From assembly GCA_034769895.1 (NCBI GenBank), contig CM068370.1:44587844-44651843 (forward strand): a stretch of DNA of 64,000 bases, written 5' to 3'. This document shows positions 10,592 to 21,573 of the stretch, one piece after another (position 1 is the stretch's first letter; each line of letters begins with the position of its first letter). The DNA is from Magicicada septendecula. Taxonomy: Eukaryota; Arthropoda; Insecta; Hemiptera; Cicadidae. Under the pieces are notes generated by a model, which ran no database searches, was not told where the DNA came from, and worked only from the letters and a program-made list of their open reading frames with translations. A program made the translations under genes and the position numbers.

Positions 10592-12991
10592 TTATCTACT
10601 TATGGGGGGGGGGTCTGAAGCGACCTGTGATTGGTGGATTATACTACCGGGACTAGCAAAACGAGGTCGCTTCCAGGACTCGCCTGGTCGCGGGGTGTAT
10701 TTACCAAGTCCGGCAATGAGGGAATTGTGGGTCACTCTGTCGGAACGAACATAGAATCTACGCGCCAGGCGTCTCACGGTGTCATCAAGAGAGCGGACAC
10801 CGAGTCCTCTCCTCAAAAGACGAGAAGAGTACCTCCGGGGGACTTTGCACGCGAGCTTCAGTCCCCGGTCGAGTACGCGCTGGAGCGTTCTTCTATGACC
10901 ACGAGCCAGGTATCCCCAAACAGGACAGGCGTAGGTAATCACGGGCAACACGTACGTGTTGACTATGAGCTTACCTAGCCGGGGGGTCATTGCCGGATTA
11001 GATAGCACGGGCCAGAGTCTACTGAGTTGCGCCGAAGCGCGTTGTCGGATGTACTGTGTATGGGTTAGCCAGGTGAGTCGGGAATCCACGTGGAGCCCGA
11101 GGTACTTGACGCTATTGGTCCAGGGCACCTCGACGGGGCCTACTTTAAGCGGCCGAGGCCGCTTACGTTTGCGCGAGAATATTACCGCGGCGCTCTTGGA
11201 AGCGTTAACGGCAACTCTCCAGTCGTCGGTCCACCCGACATACGCGTCGAGTTGGCGCTGGAGCTTAACTGCCGCATAACTCGCGTTCGGCTCTGAGGCA
11301 AAGGCCGCAGTGTCGTCCGCGAACAGCGACAATTTCACTCCAGGAACTCGGGGCGTGTCGTTGACAAACAGCGAGAACAGGAGAGGCCCAAGGACACTTC
11401 CCTGAGGGACGCCAGCGGTAATACGCCGCTGATGGGCCTGAGGTTTTCCACGCGAGAAGAATTCTTTCCCGGCTTGGGTATCACAATGACGGTAGCCGTT
11501 TTCCATTTCACCGGAAAATAGGCCAGTCTGAGGCATGAATTGAACAGGTCAGTGAGGAACTGGGTTCCTCGCTCCGGAAGGCGATGGAGGGCGGAATTCA
11601 TGACTCCGTCCGGGCCAGGCGCATTCCGGGGCTTGAGCTGAACAATCCTCTCAGAGACCTCCTCCGGGGAGATGGGCTCCGGCTGGACTGTGATATCGGC
11701 CGATAGAAAGCGCTCTACCTCGCGGCAGATTTGCAGATTTGCAAGAAAGCCGGGTTCTTGGATGGGTTGGGAGCGAACTGTCGCTCTAAACTGTCAGCCA
11801 AGAACTCTGCCTTTTCGAGGGGGCGGCCAAGGGGTTGACCGCCGGGTCCGGCCAGTGCGGGGAGAGGCGCGCGTTTGCGCTTTCCCGTTAGGGCACTGGG
11901 AATCCGCCAGACATTACGGTCCTCGGCAGGGCCATCCATCTGTGTCATAGCTAGCTCCCAGTTGCGTCTACGGAACGCCAGCATGTCGCGACGCAACTTG
12001 CCGGACGCTCTGTTGAACGCAGCCTTGTCAGCCGGGTCACGAGTCCTCTGCCAGCGTCTCCGGAGGCGATTCCTCTCGCAAGCGAGCTGAGACACCTCTT
12101 CGGGGATACGCTGATAGTCGGGCGTGAGCCCCGGCTTCATCCGGGAGGACACGTCTACCGCCGAGACTACGGCTGTGTCGAATAAGGCAACTGCCTCGTC
12201 GACATGCTGGGTAGTGTCGAGCGGGATATGCTCAGGTAGGCGGCGACTGAACGCCGGGCCAAAGCGGTCCCACTCGATTACCCGCCGCTCGTCGCGGACG
12301 GTGGCGTGCTGGGTAGCTATATGCACACTGATAGGGCAATGGTCCGAGGACAGTTCCGAAATGACGGAGACGTGGACCGGGCAATAAACGCCCCTGGCCG
12401 CGGCAATGTCCAGTACGTCAGGGCGGGAGTTAGCCCTCGAGGGATAGTACATAGGCCCGGTAGGACCCATGACTGTGACCCGAGCGCATCAGCATACCTG
12501 CGTAAGCGGGCCCCGTTTGGGTTCACCAAGCGGCTCCCCCAATCAGGGTGCTTACAGTTCAGGTCGCCCGCCAGGACTACCCTCCTGTGTGCTCCAAAGA
12601 CGGCCTCCAGATCGTTCGACAGGAGCTCCGTTTGTGGAGGTTTGTAAGCGGAAACCACGAGTAGACCGCCGAGAGCACCATGGAACTCAACCGCGGTGCA
12701 CTCGAGGTTCCGCCGCTGAGGCAGGACAACGCGGTGATGGCGAAGACTCGCCTTCACCGCGATGGCTGTGCCCCCTCCTGCGCGACCCGACCGATCGTCC
12801 CGGTGGCACACGTAGTTGGGCAGTCGGAAACGACGATGCGGGGTCAGGTGCGTCTCACCAAGAAGAAGCACGTCGGGCTTGTGACGGGCAACGAACTCTA
12901 AGAGCTCAGAATGCCGGGAAGCGAGGCCGTTGGCGTTCCACGCCACGAGCTCGAGGTCTCGCTTGAGGGATTGGCGTAGTTGTCCGTTCAT
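10592..12991 (-). pseudogene. Family B ORF2 (endonuclease-RT), copy B1, frameshifted and internally deleted
   Basis: The endonuclease is in frame from 12991: LVAWNANGLASRHSELLEF, LLLGETHL (catalytic Glu), VLAGDLNCKHPDWGSR. The frame changes near 12470, then runs through RPDVLDI and SELSSDHCP (SDH motif) to 11715, and changes again before PGPDGV. At about 11430 the RT jumps from ENLRPIS straight to RRITAGVPQGS; compared with copy B2, about 355 bp are missing, removing the LDV...AFD motif with the first catalytic aspartate. Downstream, SLFADDTAAF, KYLGLHVDSRLTW and the C-terminal VRSLDDTVRRLARRFY are intact to the stop at 10592. Confidence 0.9.
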
Positions 12992-14991
12992 AACAGACCT
13001 ATAATCCGGCAGGCTTCCACCAAGAGGAGGAACTTGTCTTGGGGCGAGGCAGTTGCCAACCGTTCCTTGATTTTGAGGAATGTTTGGGCTACTTTCTGCA
13101 AGTCGTAGCTTGCCAGAAAGTCTGATACAACGGCGAGATCATCGGAAGATAAGGCCTGGGGAGAACGCTTGGCGGCAGCTGCATAGCTGCGGCGGGGCGA
13201 GACGGTGGAAGCCTTGGGGACTGGTTCTGGAGCGGGTGGTCGCTCTGGATTTTGGTGGACGGGCTTGGGTCCAGTGGCAGGTAGTTTTGGCTGGCCCGTG
13301 TTCTTGGCCTGGGTCCTACCTTTCTTGCCCGATCTGGGGTATCGTAGCTTGGGTGGCGACGGCCGTGGAGGATCAATTTCCTCCTTATCGTCCGGCAACG
13401 GGACTATTGCGTAGGGGGGTACCTCGCGTTCCGGTTCCGGGGGCGCGGTAGTTGGTTTGGCCTTTGGAGCTTCGCTCGGGCTCACTGCACTGGGTTTCGG
13501 AACCGGAGCAGACCTAGGGGCTGGTTTCCGGACCCCAGGTTCAGCGGCTTTGGCCGTCTTGACTGGTTGGGCAACAACATTGCGAGGCTTAGGCTGGACA
13601 GGTTTAGCTAGCCTGTCCAGCTGCTCTTTGTACACTGGGCAGCGCCTGTTATTTGCAGCATGGGCACCGCCACAGTTAATACAGTATCGGTGGTTGTCCG
13701 GAACAGCGCAGGCCTGCGTCAAGTGGTCATTTCCACAGCGGACGCAGGTCGGCGCGTTCCGACAACCGAAGCTGCTATGGCCGAACCGCTGGCACCTGTG
13801 GCACTGGGAAAGTCGCCCGGTCTGACGGCAGGGCTCTACGCTCACGCAGAGCCCGAAAAGCCTTTTCAGATCTAAGAGGGCCTGGGAAGAGTCGCCCTTC
13901 TCTACCAGGAGTCTGATTAGGGGGAGGGGCCGACGCGAGCCATAAGTAGTGTACAGCCGAGAGGCTCCCACAACCTTATAACCCGCGTCGCGCAGTTCGT
14001 CGAGAACGACCTGTGGATCCGCCTGTATGTCCAGGCCCCGAAGGACGAGGGCTACAGGCTTGACTCTGTTTAGGGTGTATGTGTGGAACTGGAACGATTC
14101 ACGTTCCAGCCACTGGACTACTCCCAAGTGTTCGGAAGCGCTGCGGCAGGTAACGCGCACAATCTCACTCGCTAGGAGCTTGACCGAAGCGTTATCTGCC
14201 AGCGCTACGACCTTGCGGAGTCGGGAAACGAAGCCGATAATATCCCGGACGTTCGTGACGAACACCGGCGGGATCCTTCCTTCGGAGGTGCGACTGGGCG
14301 CAACCTCGGCGGAGGCTTTGAATGCCGCCGAGTCCGTAACCGAACTCAGAGAGGTCAGGGAGGGAGACTTCCTCGGCTTACCACCGTGCCCTACTACCAC
14401 CCAGTCGGTGGAAGCCGAGGTCTCCATGGCTGGGGAGTCAGACTCTGGTAGAGTTTGCGGACTGCTTGGCCTACTAGCGGCCGTGCAGCCGGAAGGTCCG
14501 GCCTTTACGGGCTTTGTCGGCCCTAATAAGGACCGATTGTTTTCACGAACTTGCGCGGGTTGAGCAGGGCTTCCCGCGCGAGTCGTAGGGTTCTCGACTG
14601 GCCCAAGTGGCCGGCCGGGGGGCTCGTCGCTGCCGCACAGTGCTTCAGGGGCACTATCAGCTGGTCTACTGCTGACTAGCTCAACTCTTTGTCCAGCGGG
14701 TATCCGGGGGCCGAACTGTGACACCGTCACAGTGGCGGCGCAACCCGCATCTCTATTTGTGAGTTCTACTCTCGGACTCCCAGGATTACGCTGGACAGCG
14801 CTACCTAACAGACTTACCGGCACTGTGCGGCAGGTCCCAGTTGTGTTATGGCTGTCTTCGTCTTGCAGGCAAGGCGGCTGGTCAATTTCCATCGCTGCAG
14901 CTGGATGGTGGCGCTGGCGATGAGACGAGTCTTGATCCGGCGGTTTCTTCTTTACTGCCGCCGCAGTAGCTTGTGCTGAAGGCCTCTTCAT
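12988..14991 (-). CDS. Family B ORF1 (gag-like), copy B1
   Basis: An open frame of 667 codons, longer than family A ORF1. Residues 1-~240 are low complexity, with basic KRPSA...KKK near the start. Residues ~300-395 fit PRE_C2HC (QFHTYTLNRVKPVALVLRGL and following). Three zinc knuckles sit at ~397-451: CHRCQRFGHSSFGC, CVRCGNDHLTQAC, CINCGGAHAANNRRC. A long Pro/Lys/Ala-rich linker then leads to a short conserved C-terminal block (FLASYDLQKVAQTFLKIKER ... EACRIIGLL) that is also present in B2. The likely role is RNA binding in the retrotransposition particle. The stop overlaps the ORF2 ATG by the sequence ATGA. Confidence 0.92.
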   Translation of the reverse strand: MKRPSAQATAAAVKKKPPDQDSSHRQRHHPAAAMEIDQPPCLQDEDSHNTTGTCRTVPVSLLGSAVQRNPGSPRVELTNRDAGCAATVTVSQFGPRIPAGQRVELVSSRPADSAPEALCGSDEPPGRPLGPVENPTTRAGSPAQPAQVRENNRSLLGPTKPVKAGPSGCTAASRPSSPQTLPESDSPAMETSASTDWVVVGHGGKPRKSPSLTSLSSVTDSAAFKASAEVAPSRTSEGRIPPVFVTNVRDIIGFVSRLRKVVALADNASVKLLASEIVRVTCRSASEHLGVVQWLERESFQFHTYTLNRVKPVALVLRGLDIQADPQVVLDELRDAGYKVVGASRLYTTYGSRRPLPLIRLLVEKGDSSQALLDLKRLFGLCVSVEPCRQTGRLSQCHRCQRFGHSSFGCRNAPTCVRCGNDHLTQACAVPDNHRYCINCGGAHAANNRRCPVYKEQLDRLAKPVQPKPRNVVAQPVKTAKAAEPGVRKPAPRSAPVPKPSAVSPSEAPKAKPTTAPPEPEREVPPYAIVPLPDDKEEIDPPRPSPPKLRYPRSGKKGRTQAKNTGQPKLPATGPKPVHQNPERPPAPEPVPKASTVSPRRSYAAAAKRSPQALSSDDLAVVSDFLASYDLQKVAQTFLKIKERLATASPQDKFLLLVEACRIIGLL

Positions 14992-15275
14992 GGCAGTAGC
15001 GTAGAGGTCGAGGCGATCCTCTTCTGCGATGTTCTGTTCAACGTCCGATCTCTACCAAGGTTGAGTGCAGAATCGTCACAGTGCGCAAAATTTTCTGCCG
15101 GCACGGGTTTTATTAACTAACCGGGATCGCTGATTGGCTAGCTCCGAACACGTAGTTGGTCACGTCTCGGCGGCTGCTGATGCCGGATTGGCTCGCTGTG
15201 TCCACCGCTGGTACCGGAGAGCAGATGTTCGCATACCGCTGCTGTCACAATACTACTAAAAAAAAAAGACACCAT

Positions 15276-15874
15276 AATGTTATTCGTGGGGCCTTCGAGT
15301 TCCTACCCTTGCTGATTTTGTCCGGTCGCTTGCCGAAACTCTCTTTGCTTCTGCAGCGACCTCGTCCTTTCATTATCTCCGTTCTATCAGCACGTCTGAA
15401 CCACCTCCCGCTATACGTGTCAAACGCCCTCGGGCGATCTTAGACGACCCCCCGTAATTCTGTATGCTGTAACTTAGGTTCCCAAGCAATTCTATTTTCT
15501 TGTTACCTTCCTATTCAGTCAGATACCTTCCCCAAGTATGTTGGTTTGCAAACTGCTTGGCGCTGTTACCGATGCCACAGGCACGGCGTTCCCTGCCTCG
15601 CGGGGAACGACCGGCGCTACAAGGCGCCTGCATGCCGGGCCGGGCGCGTGCGGCATCTGCCGTTCGCCCCGCGACCGGCGGCAGTGTTACCATGACCCGG
15701 ACCCTATATAAATATAAAATTGAAAAAATTTCCGCCGCCTTCTCAGTTAACTGGTTGGCGTGTCCCTCCCGAAAAATTAGGAAACCTACTTTTGAAAGTC
15801 CAGCACTGTTTTCTTCTGACAGCCATCGGGCACGCCCCGGAAGCTGTAATAAGCCATGGGTGCAAAGACGCCCC
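15276..15874 (+). mobile_element. Family A copy 3 (A3), 5'-truncated
   Basis: Begins in the C-terminal coding part of ORF2 and runs through the 3' UTR. The frame starting at RVPTLADFVRSLAETLF ends RVKRPRAILDDPP and stops at 15455-15457, matching the C-terminus of copy A2. The 3' UTR shares with A2 the words GCCTCGCGGGGA, CTTCTCAGTTAACTGG and the terminal GGGTGCAAAGACGCCCC (15858-15874 here, 20895-20911 in A2). That shared end defines the family A 3' terminus. No poly(A) follows. Confidence 0.85.
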
Positions 15875-16188
15875 ACAGCGGACGGGTCTACCTAGAGCAT
15901 TTGCCCGGGTAGGCTGTGTCCAATTTTGCTCTGCAATATTTCGTGTAAATTAGCGGAAATATTCAGTTTTCAACATTTTTATCACCATCATCACATTCAG
16001 CATCATCTACTCTACAAGATTCTTCAGTAGTTCAGTGCAAATCAGTTTTTATTTAGCTAGTGCGGGAGTTTTTGTATCCGTGTGCTGTGCGGTCTGTGTA
16101 GTGTTCAATTGTGCCTGTGGATAGTTTTCAGTGTCTGGTGATCCCTCAATCCTAGACCTGCGTAGACGTTCATTTCGGCTTGTCCGAA
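15875..16188 (+). promoter_or_regulatory. Spacer and 5' leader of Jockey A2
   Basis: Lies between the A3 3' terminus and the first ATG of A2 ORF1. Jockey-type elements carry internal promoters in this position, so the leader probably holds one, but no motif is distinct enough to name. The exact element start is not resolved. Confidence 0.35.
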
Positions 16189-17788
16189 ATGGCGTCGAAT
16201 ACGCCCCCGAATCCTCTGCCGGCGCCGCTTGTTTCCTTAATGGAAACATGCTCAACCGGCTTCCGTTCCACTCCACTTCCTCACGACAGTGAAAGTGATA
16301 GTGAAAGTGATCAAAGTGCGGTCGATATGTGCAGTGTTGGGTCGGGGGACGGACAGTTCTCGCTTGTGGAGGGCAAGTCTGCCAAACGCAGCGAAAACTG
16401 GCCCAAACTCCGCCGCCCGCCTCAGCTGCAGATCAGTCGTCTAGTCACGGTAACAGCGGCACTCAGCGCGAGCGTGAGTATTCAACTGGAACCCAAACTG
16501 TGTCTTCCCCACGCATTCCACCGATTGTAATTCCTGATAATAGGAATTACTCTCAGTTACTGCGTTCTCTAACCCTAGCTCTTCCTTCGGTCAAGGTCGA
16601 GGCGAGGTGCCAAGGCGCCTCGCTAAAGCTGGCGACCGCTACAATCCCGGACTTCCGCTCTGTCCAGTCATTCCTGACAGAGCGTAAGATATCATTTCAT
16701 ACTTTCGCCCTCCCGTCAGAGCGAGAAATCAAGGTCGTTCTGTCGGGAATTCCTTCTTTCACAGAAACTGATGCCATCAGGCAGGAACTTGTTGCGCTCG
16801 GCTATGCGCCGACCGCGGTAAGCGTCCTGCATGTTGGCAAAGGTGATGACCGCCGACCTGTCAACAGCTTTCTTGTCAAATTGCTGAAAGTAGGCCCCTT
16901 CGAGGAGATTTACACTCTCCAGAATCTTCTGCACCTCCGGGTGCAAGTCAGAACATTTGACCCGCGGCCCGGCCCCTCGCAGTGTTTCAACTGCCAGAGG
17001 TTCGGCCACAGCAGTCTTTTTTGTCATCAAAAATTGTCGTGCGTTGTGCTGAACCTCATCGTGGCTGTGATAAGCCTACGACGGGGTACACAGCTAAATG
17101 CTGCAACTGTAAAGGAGCCCATCCGGCTAATTACCGAGGCTGCCCTAACTTTATCGCCGCCATGAAACCGCAGCGACCTCCTGTGCGCCCTGGCGCGCAG
17201 GCAGGCCGTGTAGCTGGTCCTGGCCCTAACCGGCGAGCGGCTTTCCCGCCTCTCACTGGTGCATCTGCCCAGGTCCCGGCAGCAACTCCGGTTGCTTCCG
17301 GTGCTGCTGTCTCGCCTGCAGTCGTCGCTTCGGCGCCGCCTGCAGCGGCCTCAATCCCGGCGCCTACCGGAGCGCCCGCACCTTCCTACGCGGCCATGGC
17401 CGCTAAATCAGCCCCGCCTCCAGCCCGATCGGGCAAATCAAAGCGCTCTCGTCGTCGCCGGAACTCCGCCGGCCGACCAACATCATCACAGGTTCCACCT
17501 GTACCCTCTCCGCGGGCTCGACCCGCCCCCAGCCATCGTCCTCAACCTTCCAGCGAGCAGTCTACTACTCAGACCACCAGCCCAGCGCCATCTGCTACCC
17601 CTGTCGAGGCCAGTCAGGCTTGTCCTCCTGAACCCCGGGTATCTTCCCGGGCTTCGGCGGATCCCCTGACTGCCTGGGCAGATAATCTTGTTGCATCCAT
17701 CAGGACTGCTCGCGACACTACCACTGTGCTTGCCCTGGTGTTCCAATCATTAGCTGCCCTCTTTCCTCTACTTCCCCTAAATGGCTAA
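16189..17788 (+). pseudogene. Family A ORF1 (gag-like), copy A2, frameshifted
   Basis: Starts MASNTPPN. An acidic DSESDSESD run precedes a frame change near 16370. The second frame carries the PRE_C2HC-like block (FHTFALPSEREIKVVLSGIP) and the first zinc knuckle CFNCQRFGHSSLFC. A second frame change near 17035-17050 falls in knuckle 2; knuckle 3, CCNCKGAHPANYRGC, and the Ala/Pro-rich tail are in the third frame, which ends at 17788. Three frames are therefore needed, so no full protein can be made. Confidence 0.88.
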
Positions 17789-20475
17789 TAGCCTGAGGAT
17801 CGTTGCGTGGAACGCCTTCGGGCTACTCCCCAGGCGATCTGAACTGATGACTTTCGTAACGGAGTATGATGTTGATATCATACTTCTTTCCGAGACTCAT
17901 CTGGCTCATTACCACTCGTTTTCCCTTCCTGCCTATGCCTGTTATCGTCAGGATCGTCCCCTACGGCCTCGCTGTCCCCCCTCGGGGGGCACAGCTGTTT
18001 TAGTCCACAGGCGGATATCCCACAGGCTTTTGCCTCCTCTAGATACATCTATTATTGAAGGCTGCGCGGTGGCGGTGGACGCCGGCGGATCGGAGCTGCG
18101 CGTTGTTTCTGCGTACCTCCGGCCTGGCCGGCGAACTCCGCCACCGCCCGAGGAGTGGGACGCCCTCCTCGACCACCCCCTCTCAACCATTGTAGCCGGC
18201 GACTTAAACGCCAAACACCCTTCATGGAACAGCCGCGTTGTCAACGCCTATGGAAATTCTCTGTTCCGGTTCGTCTCTGGCGACCCGGCACTTAATGTCA
18301 TCGGCCCTGAAGACCCTACCTACTTCCCCTTTCACGGCCATCGGCCGGACGTTCTTGACATAGTAGTTGTCAAGAACGTTGCCCGCAACATCGAGGTCTC
18401 GTCTGTGTCGGACCTTTCGTCCGATCACAATCCCCTTGTTATAACTGTTCGAGAGCTGTCGGCGTCACCCCGACTTCCCGCTCAGATTGTTAGGAGAGTC
18501 AACTGGCGATCCTATCATGACGAGCTCTCTCGAAGGTTACCATCTCTCCCGGCGGACCCAATCGTCACTCGTGACGATCTGGATCTCCGCGCCACAAATC
18601 TTCAGGAATTGGTCCAAGGTGTCATGGATCGACACACCTACGCACTCGAGGTGAATCATCGTAAATCGGCCTTACCTGCGGAAGTACTCCACGCCATCTG
18701 GCTACGGCGCCCGCCATCTGGCAAAGAACCCGTGACCCAGTCGTTAAGCGACGATTTCAACAACAGTCCCTTTACGTTCAGCAGCTACTGCGGGACGTAA
18801 ACTCTGATCGATGGGACTCATACCTTGAGTCTCTTGAAGTCGACCACGCCTCCGTCTGGAGAGCGGTGAGTAGACTGACCCGCGAGAAGAGAACTCGCAA
18901 CCCACTGGAAACCCCGAACGGGGTTGTGTCTTCATCAGAAGGCAAGGCTGAGGTCTTCGCCGACTGCATGGAGTCGCAATTTACCGTTCATCGAGGCGTT
19001 TCGGACCCTGCCCACTCGGCAGAAGTCCGGGACTTCCTATCTGGTTATTTTTCTCGCCCTCCCGCTGGCCCAGACCTCCCGTTCGACAGAGACGAACTCG
19101 TTTCGTCTGTCTGTCGACTAAACCGCCGTCGCGCCCCCGGTCCTGACCGGATCGGGGCCGCTGCATTACAATATCTCCCGGCCTCAGGCGTTGACCTCGT
19201 TCTCGAGCTGTTCAACTCTTGTCTCCGGCTACAGTACTTTCCCCCCCTGTGGAAAAATGCCAACATCGTTATGGTTCCTAAACCCCGCAAGCCGCGCATG
19301 CTTCCTGAAAGCTATCGGCCAATATCTCTCTTGCCAGTTATCTCGAAGGTGTTCGAGCGGCTCCTGCTGGCCCGCATCTCGCCGTTGTTGGATAATTTTA
19401 TCCGCAACGAACAGTTCGGGTTTCGCAGAGAGCACTCGACCACGCTTCAACTAGTCCGCGTGGTAACGCAACTCTCTGACGCCACCAACAGGCGAGCGGC
19501 TACGGCCGCCGCACTGCTGGACGTGAGCAAGGCCTTCGACAAAGTCTGGCACGAAGGTCTTCTCTTCAAACTTGCTAACTCCCCCTTACCATCGTCCATA
19601 GTGTTTTTCCTCCGGTCGTATCTCAGCGACCGAACCTTCAGGGTTAGCGTCGACGGAACCTGCTCTGCAGTTCGTCCTGTCGCCGCTGGCGTACCCCAGG
19701 GATCTGTCCTCGGCCCCGTTCTGTACCTCGTGTACACGAACGACCTGCCTGTTTTGCCCGGAGTCACGTTGTCTTTGTTCGCTGACGATGCAATGTATCA
19801 TTACAGCTCTGTGTCCCCGCGTTTTGCGAGTACACAGTTGCAGCGTCAGTTGGACCAGCTTCCGGACTGGCTACGGAAATGGCGGGTGACGATCAACACG
19901 GAGAAATCCGAGGCGATCTGTTTCACTCGTAAGTCCATCTCCCGATGCCAGCCCCTCTCCCTTGAAGGGAGGCCTATCGCCTACAAAGGATAGGCGCCTA
20001 GAAGTATCTAGGCGTTCGGCTAGATCGTCGCCTATGCTTCAACGCCCACGTGACGGACACCCTTGCCAAGGCTCGCGGCGTCGGAGCCAAACTTTACCCA
20101 TACCTCGCGTGCCGCAGCCCCCTGGCGCTGCGCACGAAAGTTACCCTCTATCTGTTGTTTCTCCGGTCTGTATTGACCTATGCGGCACCTGTATGGTGGT
20201 CACTTGCCTCCGCCACCAACAGGCGTAGGCTGGAAAGTTTCCAATCCAGAACCCTCCGTTCCTTGTCGGGATCTCCTTGGTTTGTTAGAAACAGTGTAAT
20301 TCGAGGAGGTCTACGAGTTCCTGCTCTCTCAGCCTTTGTCTGGTCATTAGCTGCGACTCTCTTTGCCGCAGCTGAGACCTCTTCCTTCCCTTACCTCAGA
20401 ACCATCAGCACCACGCAACCACCTCCCCCTGTCCGGGTCAAACGCCCTCGGGCGATTCTCGATGACCCGCCATAA
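17781..20475 (+). pseudogene. Family A ORF2 (endonuclease-RT), copy A2, frameshifted
   Basis: The endonuclease is complete in the first frame (to 18800): IVAWNAFG, LLSETHL, VAGDLNAKHPSWNSR, RPDVLDIVVV and SDLSSDHNP. The frame changes near 18705. The second frame, to 19993, holds the RT with RPISLLPVISKVFERLL, ALLDVSKAFDKVWHEGLLF, GVPQGSVLGPVLYLVY and SLFADDAMY. Near 19990 a frame change and two stops fall just before KYLGVRLDRR, the same place where A1 has its TAG. The third frame gives the C-terminus with LTYAAPVWW and PWFVRNSVIRGGLRVP, ending at 20475. Confidence 0.9.
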
Positions 20476-20911
20476 GTTTAAGTAACCTGCTTAAACCTCA
20501 ATTTGAATATTCACCATCTGCCCATGCCCCAGAATTTACCTGCTAAGCTGTTTCCTTCCTCCCTTCCTAGTATGCCGACCACGCTGAATGCTGCTGCTAC
20601 GCGCTATCACTGGCACGGAGGCTCTCTGCCTCGCGGGGAGCGACCGACGCCTCAAGGCGTCTGCACGCGGGACTGGGAACGGGTGACATCTGTCATCTGA
20701 ACCCGTTCATGCGGCAGTGCCCACTGATTGCAAATATTTTAAAATAAATAAAAATTAAAACCTTTCTCCCCCGCCTTCTCAGTTAACTGGTTGGCGGTTG
20801 TCCATTCCTGATATTAGGCACCAGTCGAAGAACCAGACCTATGTATATCCACAGGCAGCCATTGAGCTCGACTCAGATGCTGCAGTCATGCACCGGGTGC
20901 AAAGACGCCCC

Positions 20912-21573
20912 GCTACTACAATGCTACATGCTACATGACGCCCCACTATCCAATGCAAATGCAAATGCAAAAGACGACACGCACGGCACTTCTGGACCAG
21001 CTCTTCAACAGGACTGACCTCTCTCCGGACTGCTCTCTCCTGGACTGGAAGCTGCCTCAGCTTTGCTGCATCGGCCACCTCGCCTTGGACGAGGAATACT
21101 ATCGCCTTTCTCTTCTCTTCGTGGGAAAGAAGACCAAGGTGCCAGCTGCTGCCGGTGAATTAAGTAGCCGGTACAAGTGGTAGCTGGCCGAAGTTGACCT
21201 TTTTAGGACCACCTGCGCCGGCAAACATCTTGGCCGGACAGGATAGAAGAGGACTGCTCTGGGCTCACCTGGTAAGTGCCGTATCAGTGTGTAAATCCTA
21301 ACCTGCTCGCGACTGTTAGGTAGCGCTGCCCCGGACGATCCTTGCAAGCCCCCACCAGTAAGCGAGCTACGATATCGCCGAGGTAAAGGGGCCAGTGGAC
21401 ACCAGTCTTGGTAAGGACTGGTATTCAACGAACCTGGTCGTTAGCCCAGCTGCTCCCGCATCGTCGTGAGCAGGGAAGCCGCGCGGGTAACCCGGCTTCG
21501 GCCGGACCCGAGATCCCTGGCGTCTGACGGTGACTGCCTAGCAGTCTCTGCCCGGCAGCCGCACCTGGCCAGC
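20912..21573 (+). promoter_or_regulatory. A2/B2 junction and probable 5' leader of Jockey B2
   Basis: GC-rich DNA between the A2 3' terminus and the first good ATG of B2 ORF1 (21574). The frame is open upstream to about 21466 but only from a GTG. The leader's exact start and any promoter were not resolved. Confidence 0.35.

Larger units (their letters stand above)
10480..15250 (-). mobile_element. Jockey-clade LINE, family B, copy 1 (B1)
   Basis: Minus-strand two-ORF element. ORF1 is open (14991-12988). ORF2 begins at 12991 with its ATG overlapping the ORF1 stop as ATGA and ends at 10592. ORF2 is frameshifted and lacks about 355 bp of its RT. The outer boundaries are approximate. Confidence 0.85.
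15950..20911 (+). mobile_element. Jockey-clade LINE, family A, copy 2 (A2)
   Basis: Long plus-strand copy with ORF1 (16189-17788), ORF2 (17781-20475) and a 3' UTR ending at GGGTGCAAAGACGCCCC. ORF1 and ORF2 overlap by eight bases (ATGGCTAA), as in A1. Both ORFs are interrupted. After the end come short imperfect repeats, CTACATGCTACATG (20929-20938 region) and AATGCAAATGCAAATGCAAA (20951-20970). Confidence 0.87.
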
